NCBI GenBank assembly: GCA_021789555.1
Contig: JAJYJK010000002.1
Span: 1-64,000, forward strand
DNA from: Nitrospirota bacterium
GTDB taxonomy: Bacteria; Nitrospirota; Thermodesulfovibrionia; Thermodesulfovibrionales; JdFR-88
Reading direction: 5' to 3'
DNA: 64,000 nucleotides
This document shows, piece after piece, positions 45,627 through 54,611 of this stretch (positions within the stretch are counted from its first letter, which is position 1; each line of letters begins with the position of its first letter). Position numbers and translations under genes: made by a program. The notes under the pieces were generated by a model, which saw nothing but the letters and a program-made list of their open reading frames with translations, made no database searches and was not told the origin of the DNA.

Positions 45627-45696
45627 AATTCGCCCGTCTAAATTAGCATACGCGGCAGCCGGGGGTCAAATCAATAAAGGGTTTCGCAGCAGGCGG

Positions 45697-45975
45697 TCAG
45701 ACGAGGATTATCCTCTTTGCCCTCGCAAAATTCCTCAGTATCATACTGGCCCCATAGAGCCGCTGCAGCCTGAGGTTCCTGGTCCTGATGGCCTCCATGT
45801 CCCCGTGGGGGAATTTCTCCGCCCTTACCTCGGTGAGGCACTTTTCAATCTCCGCGTGGAGGCCCTTCAGGTCTTCAACTTCAAAGGGTTTTAGAAAGAG
45901 GGGATTGACGGTGACAAATCCTTCACGCACGTCGTGCGCAACGGATTTCAGGCTTTTACCCCTCGGATTGGCCAA
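45697..45975 (-). CDS. Small conserved-looking protein of unknown function
   Basis: 92 residues, not recognised. Mostly helical and charged, with a basic C-terminus (LRLQRLYGASMILRNFARAKRIILV). One cysteine. It overlaps the tatC end by 20 nt, so it is cotranscribed with tatB-tatC. Nothing shows a role in export. Confidence 0.65.
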   Translation of the reverse strand: MANPRGKSLKSVAHDVREGFVTVNPLFLKPFEVEDLKGLHAEIEKCLTEVRAEKFPHGDMEAIRTRNLRLQRLYGASMILRNFARAKRIILV

Positions 45976-46741
45976 CCTGCGGCTTCCTTACGAATATCCT
46001 GGCGGCGATTATGCCGATTTCGTAGAGCAATATCATCGGCACGGCCATAAGGGTCTGGTTGAAGGCATCCGGGGTCGGCGTAAGGACGGCCGCTATGACG
46101 AAGGCGGCCAGGACCGCGTATTTCCTGTTTTTGGCCAGCGTTTGCACGGAGACCACTCCCATCCTGGCCAGCAGCACTATTATCATCGGCAGCTCAAAGA
46201 CGATGCCGAATGCAAGGATGAATTTCAGGCAGAAATCCATGTAGTTGCCGACGGATATCATCGGTTTGATGTACTGGGTCTGATAATTCAGCAGAAAATC
46301 CAGCGCAAAGGGCAGCACCACCAGGTAGCAGAAAGCCGCCCCTGAAACGAAAAGCGCCGAGCCCCCGAGGACAAAAGGGGCGACAAGCCTCTTTTCCTTA
46401 TGGACAAGCCCCGGCGAGATGAACTTCCATATCTGCTGGAAGACAAGCGGAAGCGATACTATCAGGGCGGCTATGGCGGCAACCTTGATGTACATCCAGA
46501 ATGCCTCCGCGGGGGCCAGAAAGACCAACTCCGCCGTGCCCGCCCTTTCAATCAGGTGATAGTAGGGATAAACGAGGTCCAGCCGGGGATAGGTCTTCAT
46601 CGGCATGACGAGAATCTTGAAGATGGCCCCGGAATAGTAGAAACACGCGCAGAAGGCGATGAAGAACCCTACGAACGAGACCATGATCCTTTTCCTGAGT
46701 TCGCCCAGGTGCTCGGTGAGGGGCATCTTTCTATCAGCCAT
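45956..46741 (-). CDS. tatC: Twin-arginine translocase subunit TatC
   Basis: Inner-membrane receptor for twin-arginine signal peptides. 261 residues with six membrane helices. MPLTEHLGELRKRIMVSFVGFFIA at the N-terminus (conserved HL.ELR), FLAPAEAFWMYIKV, and the FELP motif in FGIVFELPMIIVLLARMG. It overlaps tatB by 8 nt. Confidence 0.96.
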   Translation of the reverse strand: MADRKMPLTEHLGELRKRIMVSFVGFFIAFCACFYYSGAIFKILVMPMKTYPRLDLVYPYYHLIERAGTAELVFLAPAEAFWMYIKVAAIAALIVSLPLVFQQIWKFISPGLVHKEKRLVAPFVLGGSALFVSGAAFCYLVVLPFALDFLLNYQTQYIKPMISVGNYMDFCLKFILAFGIVFELPMIIVLLARMGVVSVQTLAKNRKYAVLAAFVIAAVLTPTPDAFNQTLMAVPMILLYEIGIIAARIFVRKPQVGQSEG

Positions 46742-47066
46742 TTACGTCTTTATGCTCCGTCGTCAAATCTTCGCCGGCCTGCCCCGGGGCCGGGGCGCCG
46801 GCGGCTTCATTACCTGCCGGGGCCTCCTGGCCGGAATGCATCGCGTTTCTTTTTTCGAGGACCTCCTGGTTCGTTTGGAGGACCTCCTCTTTCCGGGCCT
46901 CGGCCGCTATCTCCCGGTCTATTTCGACCCTGGCCTCCATAAGGGTGCGCTTCAGCTCCCCCACGATCTTGCCCAATTGCCTTGCGAACTCCGGCAATTT
47001 CTTGGGTCCTACGACGAGGAGGGCTATCACAAAGATGACAAGGAGTTCCTGAAAGTCTCCGAACAT
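46734..47066 (-). CDS. tatB: TatA/TatB-family translocase subunit
   Basis: 110 residues. One N-terminal membrane helix (FQELLVIFVIALLVVGP), the hinge GPKKLPEFARQLGKIVGEL, an amphipathic helix and an acidic, Ala/Pro-rich tail. The length and the glutamate in the membrane helix favour TatB over TatA. It precedes tatC. The predicted -10 lies eight bases before the ATG, with no ribosome-binding site, so the message may be leaderless. Confidence 0.88.
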   Translation of the reverse strand: MFGDFQELLVIFVIALLVVGPKKLPEFARQLGKIVGELKRTLMEARVEIDREIAAEARKEEVLQTNQEVLEKRNAMHSGQEAPAGNEAAGAPAPGQAGEDLTTEHKDVNG

Positions 47067-47074
47067 TATTCTAT

Positions 47075-47080
47075 ATTATA
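47075..47080 (-). promoter_or_regulatory. Predicted -10 box of tatB
   Basis: TATAAT on the reverse strand, preceded by ATTG and followed by eight bases to the tatB ATG. No good -35 is present; the expected position falls at the edge of a family B repeat. Confidence 0.45.
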
Positions 47081-47097
47081 CAATTTTCACTAAATTC

Positions 47098-47163
47098 CTC
47101 ACCCTCCCCGTCCCGCCTTTGGCGGGCCCCCCCTCTCCCATCGGCAGAGGGTTGGGGTGAGGG
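47098..47163. repeat. CCCTCTCCC element (family B) upstream of tatB
   Basis: Flanked by CTCACCCTC and GGGGTGAGGG as outer inverted repeats, with CCCTCTCCCATCGGCAGAGGG inside and a CCCGCC/GGCGGG hairpin. It is the most complete form of this repeat in the window. Confidence 0.8.
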
Positions 47164-47184
47164 CCCTTCAATAGCTCCCGGCAA

Positions 47185-47964
47185 CTAGCTCCGCAGGCCC
47201 CTAGCGATCCGCTCGAAAGCGGCCCCTATCGAGAAGATGATCCGGAATTCGGGATGCCTCTCCTTCAGGTCGAATCCGATGCCGAAGGTATTGTACAGGT
47301 TACCGCTGGAAAGCCGGTATCCGAATCGGACTTCGGAGAGGTCCACCTTGTTCAGGACGGCGCTCTTTCGCAACTGGAATTCCCCAAGAATCCGGACATT
47401 ATGCGTGGCGGCGAACTCCAGCCCGGAGAGGAAATCCACCTCGTCCGTGAGATAACCTTTGCCCGAGACCGTGTAGATGAGGTTGGCGTGCGTCAGGAAG
47501 GGGCCGAGTTTATGGCTCAGGGCCATCCCGGCGCCCGCACCGCCGTCGCGGCTCAGGCTGTCCCTGCCGGTGGGCAGATACCCGAAAACGAGCGCGGCGA
47601 CGGCCGGTCTGTACCTCCCCTGGTCTAAAAACCTGTATTTGAACGCGCCCCCGAAATCCTCAAACCCGCTGCCCTCATCGATACTGTCGACATAGGGCAG
47701 ATCGGCCGTCAGTTCCGCCCGGCTCGAAATCCCGTATGAAAGACCGAGCGTATGACGATAGAAACTGGGGTCCTTCGAGCGCTCGATGGTAAGCGAAACG
47801 GACGATGCGCCCTCAGGCAGGGAAAAAGCGGAAAAGGTGCTGAAGACGGAATAGGGGGCGAGGGGCCTCACTATCCCCAACTCGCCGGCATACGAAGGCG
47901 CGGCAGGAAGCAGGGAAAAGAAAAAAAACAAAAAAAAAGCGAAAACCAAAGGTGTCTTTTTCAT
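47185..47964 (-). CDS. Probable outer-membrane beta-barrel protein
   Basis: 259 residues. An N-terminal signal peptide (MKKTPLVFAFFLFFFFSLLPAAPSYA) is followed by alternating amphipathic strands rich in Tyr/Phe/Gly (such as FYRHTLGLSYGISSRAELTADLPYV and VRFGYRLSSGNLYNTFGIGFDL). The pattern recalls small transporter-like barrels of the phenol-degradation MetA type, with no specific motif. I chose ATG 47964, one base after the mfd stop. It is cotranscribed with mfd. Confidence 0.75.
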   Translation of the reverse strand: MKKTPLVFAFFLFFFFSLLPAAPSYAGELGIVRPLAPYSVFSTFSAFSLPEGASSVSLTIERSKDPSFYRHTLGLSYGISSRAELTADLPYVDSIDEGSGFEDFGGAFKYRFLDQGRYRPAVAALVFGYLPTGRDSLSRDGGAGAGMALSHKLGPFLTHANLIYTVSGKGYLTDEVDFLSGLEFAATHNVRILGEFQLRKSAVLNKVDLSEVRFGYRLSSGNLYNTFGIGFDLKERHPEFRIIFSIGAAFERIARGLRS

Positions 47965-47965
47965 G

Positions 47966-50900
47966 TTAGAAAATAACAAAATCCTTTTCCTCTGTCAAAT
48001 GGCCCAGCACCTCGGAGACGTCCCTCAGGACCATGCGCTCGGAGACGAGCACCTCGAACCCCTCGGGGATGAATTTCAGCCTCCCGCCGAAGATTTTCAA
48101 AATTTCGTCTACCGGCGGAGAAGCCCCCGGCAGGAACCGAAACCTCGCCCTGCCGTCCATCTGCTCAATCCCGGCCACCGACGCGCGTTCGGAGGCTATC
48201 CTCAGGGACATCACCTGTATCAGGTTTTTAAGCTCCTCCGGAAGCGGTCCGAACCTCTCCGAACACTCCCGGGCAATCTTCCGCAACTGGCCCGCATCCC
48301 CGGAGGCCGCGATCCTCCGGTAGAAACCGAGCCGGAGGGAGATGTCCTCGATGTAGGAGTCGGGTATCAGGGCGTCCACCTTCAGCTCCACCGAGGGCAT
48401 GACCTTCTCCCTGATCTCTATCCCCTTCAGCTCTGCGACCGCCCGCTCCAGGAGTTCCATGTACATCTCGAACCCCAGGTCGTTTATATAGCCCGACTGC
48501 TCGGGGCCCAGCATGTTGCCCGCCCCCCTTATCTCCAGGTCCTTCATCGCCACCCTGAAACCCGCGCCCAGATAACTCAGTTCCTCGAGCGCCTGCAGCC
48601 TCTTTTTCGCGTCTTCGGTTATGATGTCGCCGCCCGGTATGAGAAACCACGCGTGGGCGGCAACGCTCCCCCTGCCTACCCTGCCCCTGAGCTGGTAGAG
48701 GTCCGCAAGGCCCATCATGTCCGCCCTGTCCACGATTATGGTATTGGCCGTGGGGATATCGATACCGGAGCCTATGATGGCGGTCGACAGCAGCAGGTCC
48801 AGTTCGCCGTCCATGAATTTTATCATCACGCGCTCAAGCTCGCTCTCCTTCATACGCCCGTGGGCCAGGCCCATCCGCACGGCCGGAAAGAGCCCCCGCA
48901 AGAGGCCCATTATCTTCTCGATGTCCTCTATCCGGTTATGGACGAAAAAGACCTGCCCCCCCCTGGCAAGCTCCGCGGAGACGGCCTCGCTTATAACGGT
49001 CTTGCTGAAGACCGCGATGGTGCTCTTCACGGCAAGTCTCTCCTCGGGGGGCGTCTCTATGACGCTAAAATCCCTTACGCCCGCAAGCGCCATCTGGAAT
49101 GTCCTCGGTATCGGCGTGGCCGTGAGCATGAGCGCGTCCACGCCCCTGCTTAGCTCTTTTATCCTCTCCTTCTGCGCGACCCCGAAGCGGTGCTCCTCGT
49201 CCACAACGAGGAGCCCCAGGTTTTTGAAACTGAGTCCGGCCCTGAAGATGGAGTGCGTGGCGATGAGTATGTCCACCTCGCCCTTCTCGAACGCCTCGAA
49301 CGTCAGCCGGTTTTCGGCCTTCGACTTGAACCTGCTTGCGAAATCTATCCTAACCGGGAAGGCCGCGAACCTGCCGGAAAAGGTCCTGAAATGCTGCTCG
49401 CACAGCAGTGTTGTCGGCACGATGACCACCGCCTGTCTTGCGTCATAGACCGCCTTGAAGGCGGCCCGCATGGCGACCTCCGTCTTGCCGTAGCCCACGT
49501 CCCCGCACAGGAGCCGCTCCATCGGGCGCGGCTCCTCCATGTCCTTCTTCACCTCGGCAATCGCCCGCGCCTGGTCCGGCGTGACCTCGTAGGGGAAGAA
49601 ATTGTCGAATTCCCTGTGCAGCTCGGTATCGGGGCTGAAAGCGAAACCCTTTGCGACCGCCCTTCCGGCATAGATTTTAAGGAGTTTTTCCGCCATCTCC
49701 CGGAGCCGCTTTTTGACCCTTGCCTTCCTGCGCTCCCATGCCTTTCCGCCGAGCCGGTCAAGCTGGGGTTTCACGCCCCCCTCCGGAGTTTTGTACTTGT
49801 GTATCTTCTCTATCCCGTAGAGGGGAAGGTATATCCTCGCCCCCTCGGCGTATTCGATAATAAGGAGGTCCGTCTTTGCCGCGCCCGCCGTGCCAGTTGT
49901 CCCTGCCTCCCCGGCGGCCTCCCGCGCAAACCCCATAAACCTGCCGACCCCATGCTCGCTATGGACAACGTAATCGCCCCCCTGCAGGTCGTCTATCGTC
50001 TGGAGAAGCCCGGAGATCCTCGATTTCTTCATCGGCTTCCATGCCGGCTTCTCCCCGAAAAGCTCCCTGTCCGTGACAATGAAAAGCCCCGGTTTTTGGC
50101 CTGAAAAATTCGGGCCCGAAAAATCCTGCCGCCCTGGGAAACTCATGGCGAACCCGGCGGAAAGCCCGCCCGGAAACGGGGTCGCGCAAAGGCCCCCTTC
50201 GTATGAAGGGACGTCCTCCGGATCCAGCACGGGCATGTGGAGCCCGTCTTCCCATAGGATGTTTTTGACCCTTTCGGCCTGCGTGGCGGATGAAAGGACG
50301 AAAAGGATTTCGGCCCCCGAGTCCCTGAGTCTTTTGACAACTGCGGGCAACTCGGTGATGTCGCGCCTCTCGTTATGCAGCAGGCCATAGCCCGACAGAG
50401 GCAGCAGACCAGTCTCCGGGAGACCAGTCTCCGCGAGACCAAAGCCCGTTTCTTCATGGGCGCCCGTCAGCGGGAGCCTGGAGAGCGTAATGGCGCCCTC
50501 GGGCATGCCGGAGGCGTCTTCAAGGGCGAAGAGCCGGCCCGCAAAGACGCCCAAGTCCGCCGGCTCTCCCCTGTCGGGCTCTTTCACGGGCAGTATGGAG
50601 AGCTGAAAGACCTCCTCCGTATGGAGCTGGCTTTCCACGTCGAAGAACCTCATGCTGTCGATGTCGTCCCCGAAGAACTCCACCCGCACGGGGTCAGGCA
50701 GGCCGGCCGGGAATACGTCCAGTATCCAGCCCTTCATCCTGAACTGTCCGGGCTGGCCCACAAGCGGGACGGGCTTGTAGCCCATTGCCGCGAGCCTGTT
50801 TTCAAGCGCCTGCCTTTCAAACGAGCCGGGATATGAAAGCTGTATCCTGAGTCCTTCAAGCACCTCGGCGGGCCATAAGGGGGCTGAAAGCGCGGCCTTC

Positions 50901-51238
50901 GATGCGACGATTATTTTTTTCTGCGTCTTTGACCTTGCGGAGAGCGCAAATTCCGCCCGCTTGCCGGAAATCTCGGGCCCGTCCGGCTCGGGCAGCAGGA
51001 AAACCTCGCCGGCGCCTCCGCCCAGGAGGCAGAGATAAAAGCCCGCGTCTCTCTGGAGTTTCAGGGCGTCGGACTCCCTCGGGGCGGCGCAGAAGATGGG
51101 CTTTTCATTTGGTTGCCCCGCGGCCATGGCCAATAGCAGGGCGGCGGCGGTCCCCCTCAGGCCGTGTATCCGCGAGGAGACCGCCAGAGACGGGAAAACG
51201 CCTTTTTTGAACTCTTCAAAGGCCTTTAGCAGCAGCAC
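47966..51238 (-). CDS. mfd: Transcription-repair coupling factor Mfd
   Basis: Removes stalled RNA polymerase and recruits UvrA. 1090 residues from a GTG start. The UvrB-like N-terminus shows RMKGWILDVFPAGLPDPVRVEFFGDDIDSMRFFD. The RNA-polymerase-interacting domain has GDYVVHSEHGVGRFMGF, the motor has LLCGDVGYGKTEVAMRAAF (Walker A), VVDEEHRFGV and TATPIPRTFQMAL, and the TRCF C-terminal domain is present. Near residues 266-282 a 15-bp tandem repeat encodes ETGFGLAETGLPETGLLPL in a linker; the same GACTGGTC palindrome as in carB is used. Confidence 0.96.
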   Translation of the reverse strand: MLLLKAFEEFKKGVFPSLAVSSRIHGLRGTAAALLLAMAAGQPNEKPIFCAAPRESDALKLQRDAGFYLCLLGGGAGEVFLLPEPDGPEISGKRAEFALSARSKTQKKIIVASKAALSAPLWPAEVLEGLRIQLSYPGSFERQALENRLAAMGYKPVPLVGQPGQFRMKGWILDVFPAGLPDPVRVEFFGDDIDSMRFFDVESQLHTEEVFQLSILPVKEPDRGEPADLGVFAGRLFALEDASGMPEGAITLSRLPLTGAHEETGFGLAETGLPETGLLPLSGYGLLHNERRDITELPAVVKRLRDSGAEILFVLSSATQAERVKNILWEDGLHMPVLDPEDVPSYEGGLCATPFPGGLSAGFAMSFPGRQDFSGPNFSGQKPGLFIVTDRELFGEKPAWKPMKKSRISGLLQTIDDLQGGDYVVHSEHGVGRFMGFAREAAGEAGTTGTAGAAKTDLLIIEYAEGARIYLPLYGIEKIHKYKTPEGGVKPQLDRLGGKAWERRKARVKKRLREMAEKLLKIYAGRAVAKGFAFSPDTELHREFDNFFPYEVTPDQARAIAEVKKDMEEPRPMERLLCGDVGYGKTEVAMRAAFKAVYDARQAVVIVPTTLLCEQHFRTFSGRFAAFPVRIDFASRFKSKAENRLTFEAFEKGEVDILIATHSIFRAGLSFKNLGLLVVDEEHRFGVAQKERIKELSRGVDALMLTATPIPRTFQMALAGVRDFSVIETPPEERLAVKSTIAVFSKTVISEAVSAELARGGQVFFVHNRIEDIEKIMGLLRGLFPAVRMGLAHGRMKESELERVMIKFMDGELDLLLSTAIIGSGIDIPTANTIIVDRADMMGLADLYQLRGRVGRGSVAAHAWFLIPGGDIITEDAKKRLQALEELSYLGAGFRVAMKDLEIRGAGNMLGPEQSGYINDLGFEMYMELLERAVAELKGIEIREKVMPSVELKVDALIPDSYIEDISLRLGFYRRIAASGDAGQLRKIARECSERFGPLPEELKNLIQVMSLRIASERASVAGIEQMDGRARFRFLPGASPPVDEILKIFGGRLKFIPEGFEVLVSERMVLRDVSEVLGHLTEEKDFVIF
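50406..50440 (-). repeat. 15-bp tandem palindromic repeat inside mfd
   Basis: AGACCAGTCTCC at 50406-50417 and 50421-50432 with period 15, and a third partial unit. Read on the coding strand, GGAGACTGGTCTCC is a perfect palindrome related to the carB insert core. The period of five codons preserves the frame. Confidence 0.8.
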
Positions 51239-51315
51239 TGGGCGAAATTGAAGACTATCATCCCCCGCGGCAAGGTTTCTTCCTGTCTTTCCTGGGCGAT
51301 ATGCTTGCTATCCAT

Positions 51316-51807
51316 TTACGGTTTCCGCAGCCGCCCGATTTTTTCCATCACGCGGGTCGTGGAAAAACCCTCCACATAGGGCAGCGACCGGGTATCCGGC
51401 ACGATGTCCGAGCCGACGATGTCTTTCTTCTTCCAGTCGCCGCCTTTTACCAGCACGTCGGGTTTGATATACTTGATAAGCTCATAGGGGGTCTCCTCAT
51501 CAAAGACCACGACGTAATCCACCGCCTGAAAGGCGGCGAGGACTTCCGCCCTCTCCTTCTCGCCGTTTACGGGCCTGCCGGGCTTTATCTTCGAGACGGA
51601 CCGGTCCGAGTTCAAGCCCACAACGAGCACGTCACCCAGCTTCTTCGCCTTCTTCAGATAACGGACATGCCCGGCGTGGATGATGTCAAAACAGCCGTTT
51701 GTAAAGACTATCCTCGGCCCACCCCTCGGCCCTCCGGCCGGCGACCGCCGCGCACTCAGTCCCGAAAGCTCCTTTTTTAGCGCCTGCCGGCTAAGGATTT
51801 TCCCCAT
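51316..51807 (-). CDS. RfaE2-type heptose-1-phosphate nucleotidyltransferase
   Basis: 163 residues of the cytidylyltransferase-like family; most like the ADP-heptose synthase domain of HldE (D-glycero-beta-D-manno-heptose-1-phosphate adenylyltransferase). Motifs: [21 protein letters not shown] (HxGH), [20 protein letters not shown], and late STTRVMEKI (ISTT-like). No kinase domain is fused. A Gly/Pro/Arg loop ([15 protein letters not shown]) precedes the core. It overlaps the NUDIX gene by 17 nt. Confidence 0.9.
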   Translation of the reverse strand: MGKILSRQALKKELSGLSARRSPAGGPRGGPRIVFTNGCFDIIHAGHVRYLKKAKKLGDVLVVGLNSDRSVSKIKPGRPVNGEKERAEVLAAFQAVDYVVVFDEETPYELIKYIKPDVLVKGGDWKKKDIVGSDIVPDTRSLPYVEGFSTTRVMEKIGRLRKP

Positions 51808-52267
51808 GTCCGCCCCCGGCCGCGCCCTTCAGCTTTCTCTTAAGCATCTCCTTTGCCTTCTCCAGCATCTCGCGGTCTCCCTTGTAGGTCGTGGCCTTCA
51901 GCGCCTCCTCGATGGGAAACCACCGGGCCGCGTCCACTTCCCGGTCGTGATCTACGGTGTTTCCTCTTATGTATCTCATGAGATAAAAATGGACGGTCTT
52001 TTTGCACCGCGCCTTCTCTTCGCTCAGATAATACCAGTACGTGATTTCGCCGAGCCTGTCGGCCAGCTCGGCCTCGAGACCGGTCTCTTCGGCGACTTCA
52101 CGCATGGCGGTCTGCTCGAGTCTTTCCCCCTTGTCGACCGTGCCCTTGGGGAGCGTCCACACCTTCCCGCCCTTCACCGCGACGAGCGCCACCTCGGGGC
52201 CTTTCGGGGTAAACCTGTAGACGACCCCCCCGGCCGAAGTCTGTATCTTTACCGGGGCGGGCTTCAA
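51791..52267 (-). CDS. NUDIX hydrolase
   Basis: 158 residues. NUDIX box [27 protein letters not shown], preceded by KVWTLPKG. The pattern resembles bacterial Ap4A pyrophosphatase-like and MutT-like enzymes; the substrate is not determinable. It starts with TTG 52267, immediately after the rseP stop, and overlaps rfaE2. Confidence 0.9.
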   Translation of the reverse strand: MKPAPVKIQTSAGGVVYRFTPKGPEVALVAVKGGKVWTLPKGTVDKGERLEQTAMREVAEETGLEAELADRLGEITYWYYLSEEKARCKKTVHFYLMRYIRGNTVDHDREVDAARWFPIEEALKATTYKGDREMLEKAKEMLKRKLKGAAGGGHGENP

Positions 52268-53362
52268 TCAGCCTCCCGCGATGAGCCTCATTATGTCGTT
52301 TCTTATCGCAAAGGCCATAAGCGTCACCAGGAGGAAGAGGCCTGCCCTCTGAAGGTTTAGCTGGACGGCCTCGCTCAGGGGCCTGCCCCTGACGGCCTCT
52401 ATCGTCAGGAAAAGCACATGGCCGCCGTCAAGGATGGGCACGGGCAGGAGGTTCAGCACCGCAAGGTTTATGCTTATGAAGGCCATGAACACAAGATAGG
52501 AGAACACCCCCATGGACGCCGCCTTGCCGGACTCCTGCACAATCGAAATCGGGCCGCCGATTGTCTTCAGGGAAAAAACGCCGGTCGCCAGGCTCTTTAT
52601 CGCGTCCACGACGAAGGCCGAGAGCCTCCAGGTGGCAATGGCGGCCTTGTAAGGCACGCTCGGGAGGTTTTTGGCCTCGATTACATAGAAAGGCATGACA
52701 TCCCCCGCCCTCTCTATGCCCAACCTTCCGACCACCACCTGCCCTCCCGTTAAAGTTTTCTCACGGACCGCCTCGGCCTGGACCGTCAGCACAAGCGTGC
52801 GGGAGTCCCTCTTCAGCGAGACCGAAATCCGCTGGCCGGGTTTAGAGCTTACATCCTCTACGAGGTCGATCCAGGTGGCGACCGGCTTGCCGTTTATGCC
52901 GGTTATTATGTCGCCCGCCTTGAGGCCCGCCTTCTCGGCGGGCGAGTCTTTCATCACGGCCCCTATCTTCGGGGTGATATCGCTCAACTTGGGGACATTG
53001 ACCGGAAGCCTTGCCGCAAGGATCGTGGCCATGATGACGAAGGTAAGAAGGACATTGAAAAAGGGGCCGGCAAAGGCGATCACCATCCGCTTCCAGACCG
53101 GCTGGGAATTGAATGCCAAGGCCCGCTCCTCCGGCCGAAGCTCCTCGCCCTGCTCGTCGCCAAGCATCTTCACATAGCCGCCGAGCGGCAGCGCGGATAT
53201 CATGTACTCGGTATCGCCCTTTTTGAACCCGGCCACCTTCGGGCCGAAGCCGAGGGAGAATTTAAGCACCTTCACCCCGAGGACCTTCGCGAGGAGGAAA
53301 TGGCCGAATTCGTGAACGAAAATGAGAACCCCCAGGAGGATGGCGGCCCAGACAAGAATCAA
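52268..53362 (-). CDS. rseP: Site-2 protease RseP
   Basis: Membrane metalloprotease cutting anti-sigma factors and signal-peptide remnants. 364 residues. The zinc motif HEFGHFL (H17, E18, H21) is in the first membrane helix. A single PDZ domain contains SPAEKAGLKAGDIITGINGK, and NLLPVPILDGGHVL carries the third ligand. E. coli RseP has two PDZ domains; this short form with one is common outside Gammaproteobacteria. It overlaps dxr by 4 nt. Confidence 0.95.
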   Translation of the reverse strand: MILVWAAILLGVLIFVHEFGHFLLAKVLGVKVLKFSLGFGPKVAGFKKGDTEYMISALPLGGYVKMLGDEQGEELRPEERALAFNSQPVWKRMVIAFAGPFFNVLLTFVIMATILAARLPVNVPKLSDITPKIGAVMKDSPAEKAGLKAGDIITGINGKPVATWIDLVEDVSSKPGQRISVSLKRDSRTLVLTVQAEAVREKTLTGGQVVVGRLGIERAGDVMPFYVIEAKNLPSVPYKAAIATWRLSAFVVDAIKSLATGVFSLKTIGGPISIVQESGKAASMGVFSYLVFMAFISINLAVLNLLPVPILDGGHVLFLTIEAVRGRPLSEAVQLNLQRAGLFLLVTLMAFAIRNDIMRLIAGG

Positions 53363-54528
53363 AAAATCTTTCTCCTTTTATCCCGTATTTTTCCGATGAG
53401 TTCCGAAGAGGATTTTCGCGCCCCGGAATCCGCCTCGATGACGCTCTTCTCCTCGATGAGGTCCCGGCGGGCGTGCAACGCCATCGTCTCCTTAATTATA
53501 GCAGGAATATCGTTGAACCCGATTTCACCGGCAAGAAACGCCCCGACGGCGGCCTCGTTTGCGGCGTTCAGGACGGCCGGCATCGTGCCGCCCTCCCGCA
53601 GGGCCCGGTAGGCATAGAGGAGGCACGGAAAGGCCCCGGTGTCGGGTTTGCTGAATGAGAGCCCGTCGAAGCGCGTCAGGTCCAGGCGCGGGATGACCCC
53701 CGGGAGCCTCTCGGGCCAGGAAAGCGCATACGCGATGGGCGCCTTCATGTCGGGCACGGACATCTGGGCGATTATCGAGCCGTCCGGGAATTCCACCATC
53801 GAATGGACGATGCTCTGCGGGTGGACGAGGACCTTTATCCGCTCCGGCGGGAGGTTGAAGAGATGATGGGCCTCTATGACCTCGAGCCCCTTGTTCATGA
53901 GGGTCGCCGAGTCCACGCTTATTTTTCTGCCCATCCGCCAGTTGGGGTGGTTGATCGCCTCCCCGGCGGTCACGCCTTCAAGCTCCTCCGCGCGTTTGCC
54001 CAGAAACGGGCCGCCCGAGGCTGTGAGTATTATGTCGCCCCGGAAATCGCCTCCGTTACCGTTCAGGCACTGGAAGACCGCGCTGTGTTCGCTGTCCACG
54101 GGCAGCACCTTGACCCCGTATCTGCCGGCCTCGGACATGACCAGGTCGCCCGCCGTGACCAGGGCCTCCTTGTTGGCAAGCCCGATGTCCTTGCCGGCCC
54201 TGATGGCGGCCAGGGTCGGGGCAAGCCCCGCGAACCCCACGATGGCCGAGACCACAAAAGAGGCGCCCTCATAAGTGGCCGCCTTCATGAGTCCCTCTTC
54301 GCCGCTTAAAACGGGTACAACCGTCTTGCCGCTAAGGGCGCGGGCCGCTTCGGGGTCCGAAAGGGCCGCAACCTCCGGCTTGAACCTTTTTATCTGCTCA
54401 AGCAGCAGCTCATGGTTCTTGCAGGCCGCGAGCGCAACCACCCTGAAGCGCTCCGGGTATTTTTCTACCACCTGAAGCGCGCTCTTGCCGATTGAACCGG
54501 TCGAGCCCAGGATTGCGATATTCTTCAT
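53359..54528 (-). CDS. dxr: 1-deoxy-D-xylulose-5-phosphate reductoisomerase
   Basis: Second step of the MEP isoprenoid pathway, DXP to MEP with NADPH. 389 residues. NADPH site ILGSTGSIGKSALQVVEKY, active-site PVDSEHSAVFQCLNG, ASGGPF, and MNKGLEVIEAHHLF. It heads the leftward dxr-rseP-nudix-rfaE2-mfd series. The short gap upstream carries a weak ATTAGCG/CGCTAAT inverted repeat. Confidence 0.96.
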   Translation of the reverse strand: MKNIAILGSTGSIGKSALQVVEKYPERFRVVALAACKNHELLLEQIKRFKPEVAALSDPEAARALSGKTVVPVLSGEEGLMKAATYEGASFVVSAIVGFAGLAPTLAAIRAGKDIGLANKEALVTAGDLVMSEAGRYGVKVLPVDSEHSAVFQCLNGNGGDFRGDIILTASGGPFLGKRAEELEGVTAGEAINHPNWRMGRKISVDSATLMNKGLEVIEAHHLFNLPPERIKVLVHPQSIVHSMVEFPDGSIIAQMSVPDMKAPIAYALSWPERLPGVIPRLDLTRFDGLSFSKPDTGAFPCLLYAYRALREGGTMPAVLNAANEAAVGAFLAGEIGFNDIPAIIKETMALHARRDLIEEKSVIEADSGARKSSSELIGKIRDKRRKIF

Positions 54529-54589
54529 TCCGTCGGAAACCCGCTAATATATTATTACAAAAAAGGGAAATTAGCGAACGGACTATCCA

Positions 54590-54611
54590 GCTGACCTTTT
54601 AAAAGGTCAGC
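54590..54611. repeat. 22-bp perfect palindrome across the stop of the DsrE-like gene
   Basis: GCTGACCTTTT followed by its exact complement AAAAGGTCAGC. It includes the TAA stop and last codons of the DsrE-like gene. Too A/T-rich at the centre to be a standard terminator, and no T-run follows. Confidence 0.6.

Noticed and set aside
54529-54598. Second full copy of the 160-bp palindrome
   Set aside because: Only a short TTAGCG.ACGGA resemblance is present, too little to call a copy.
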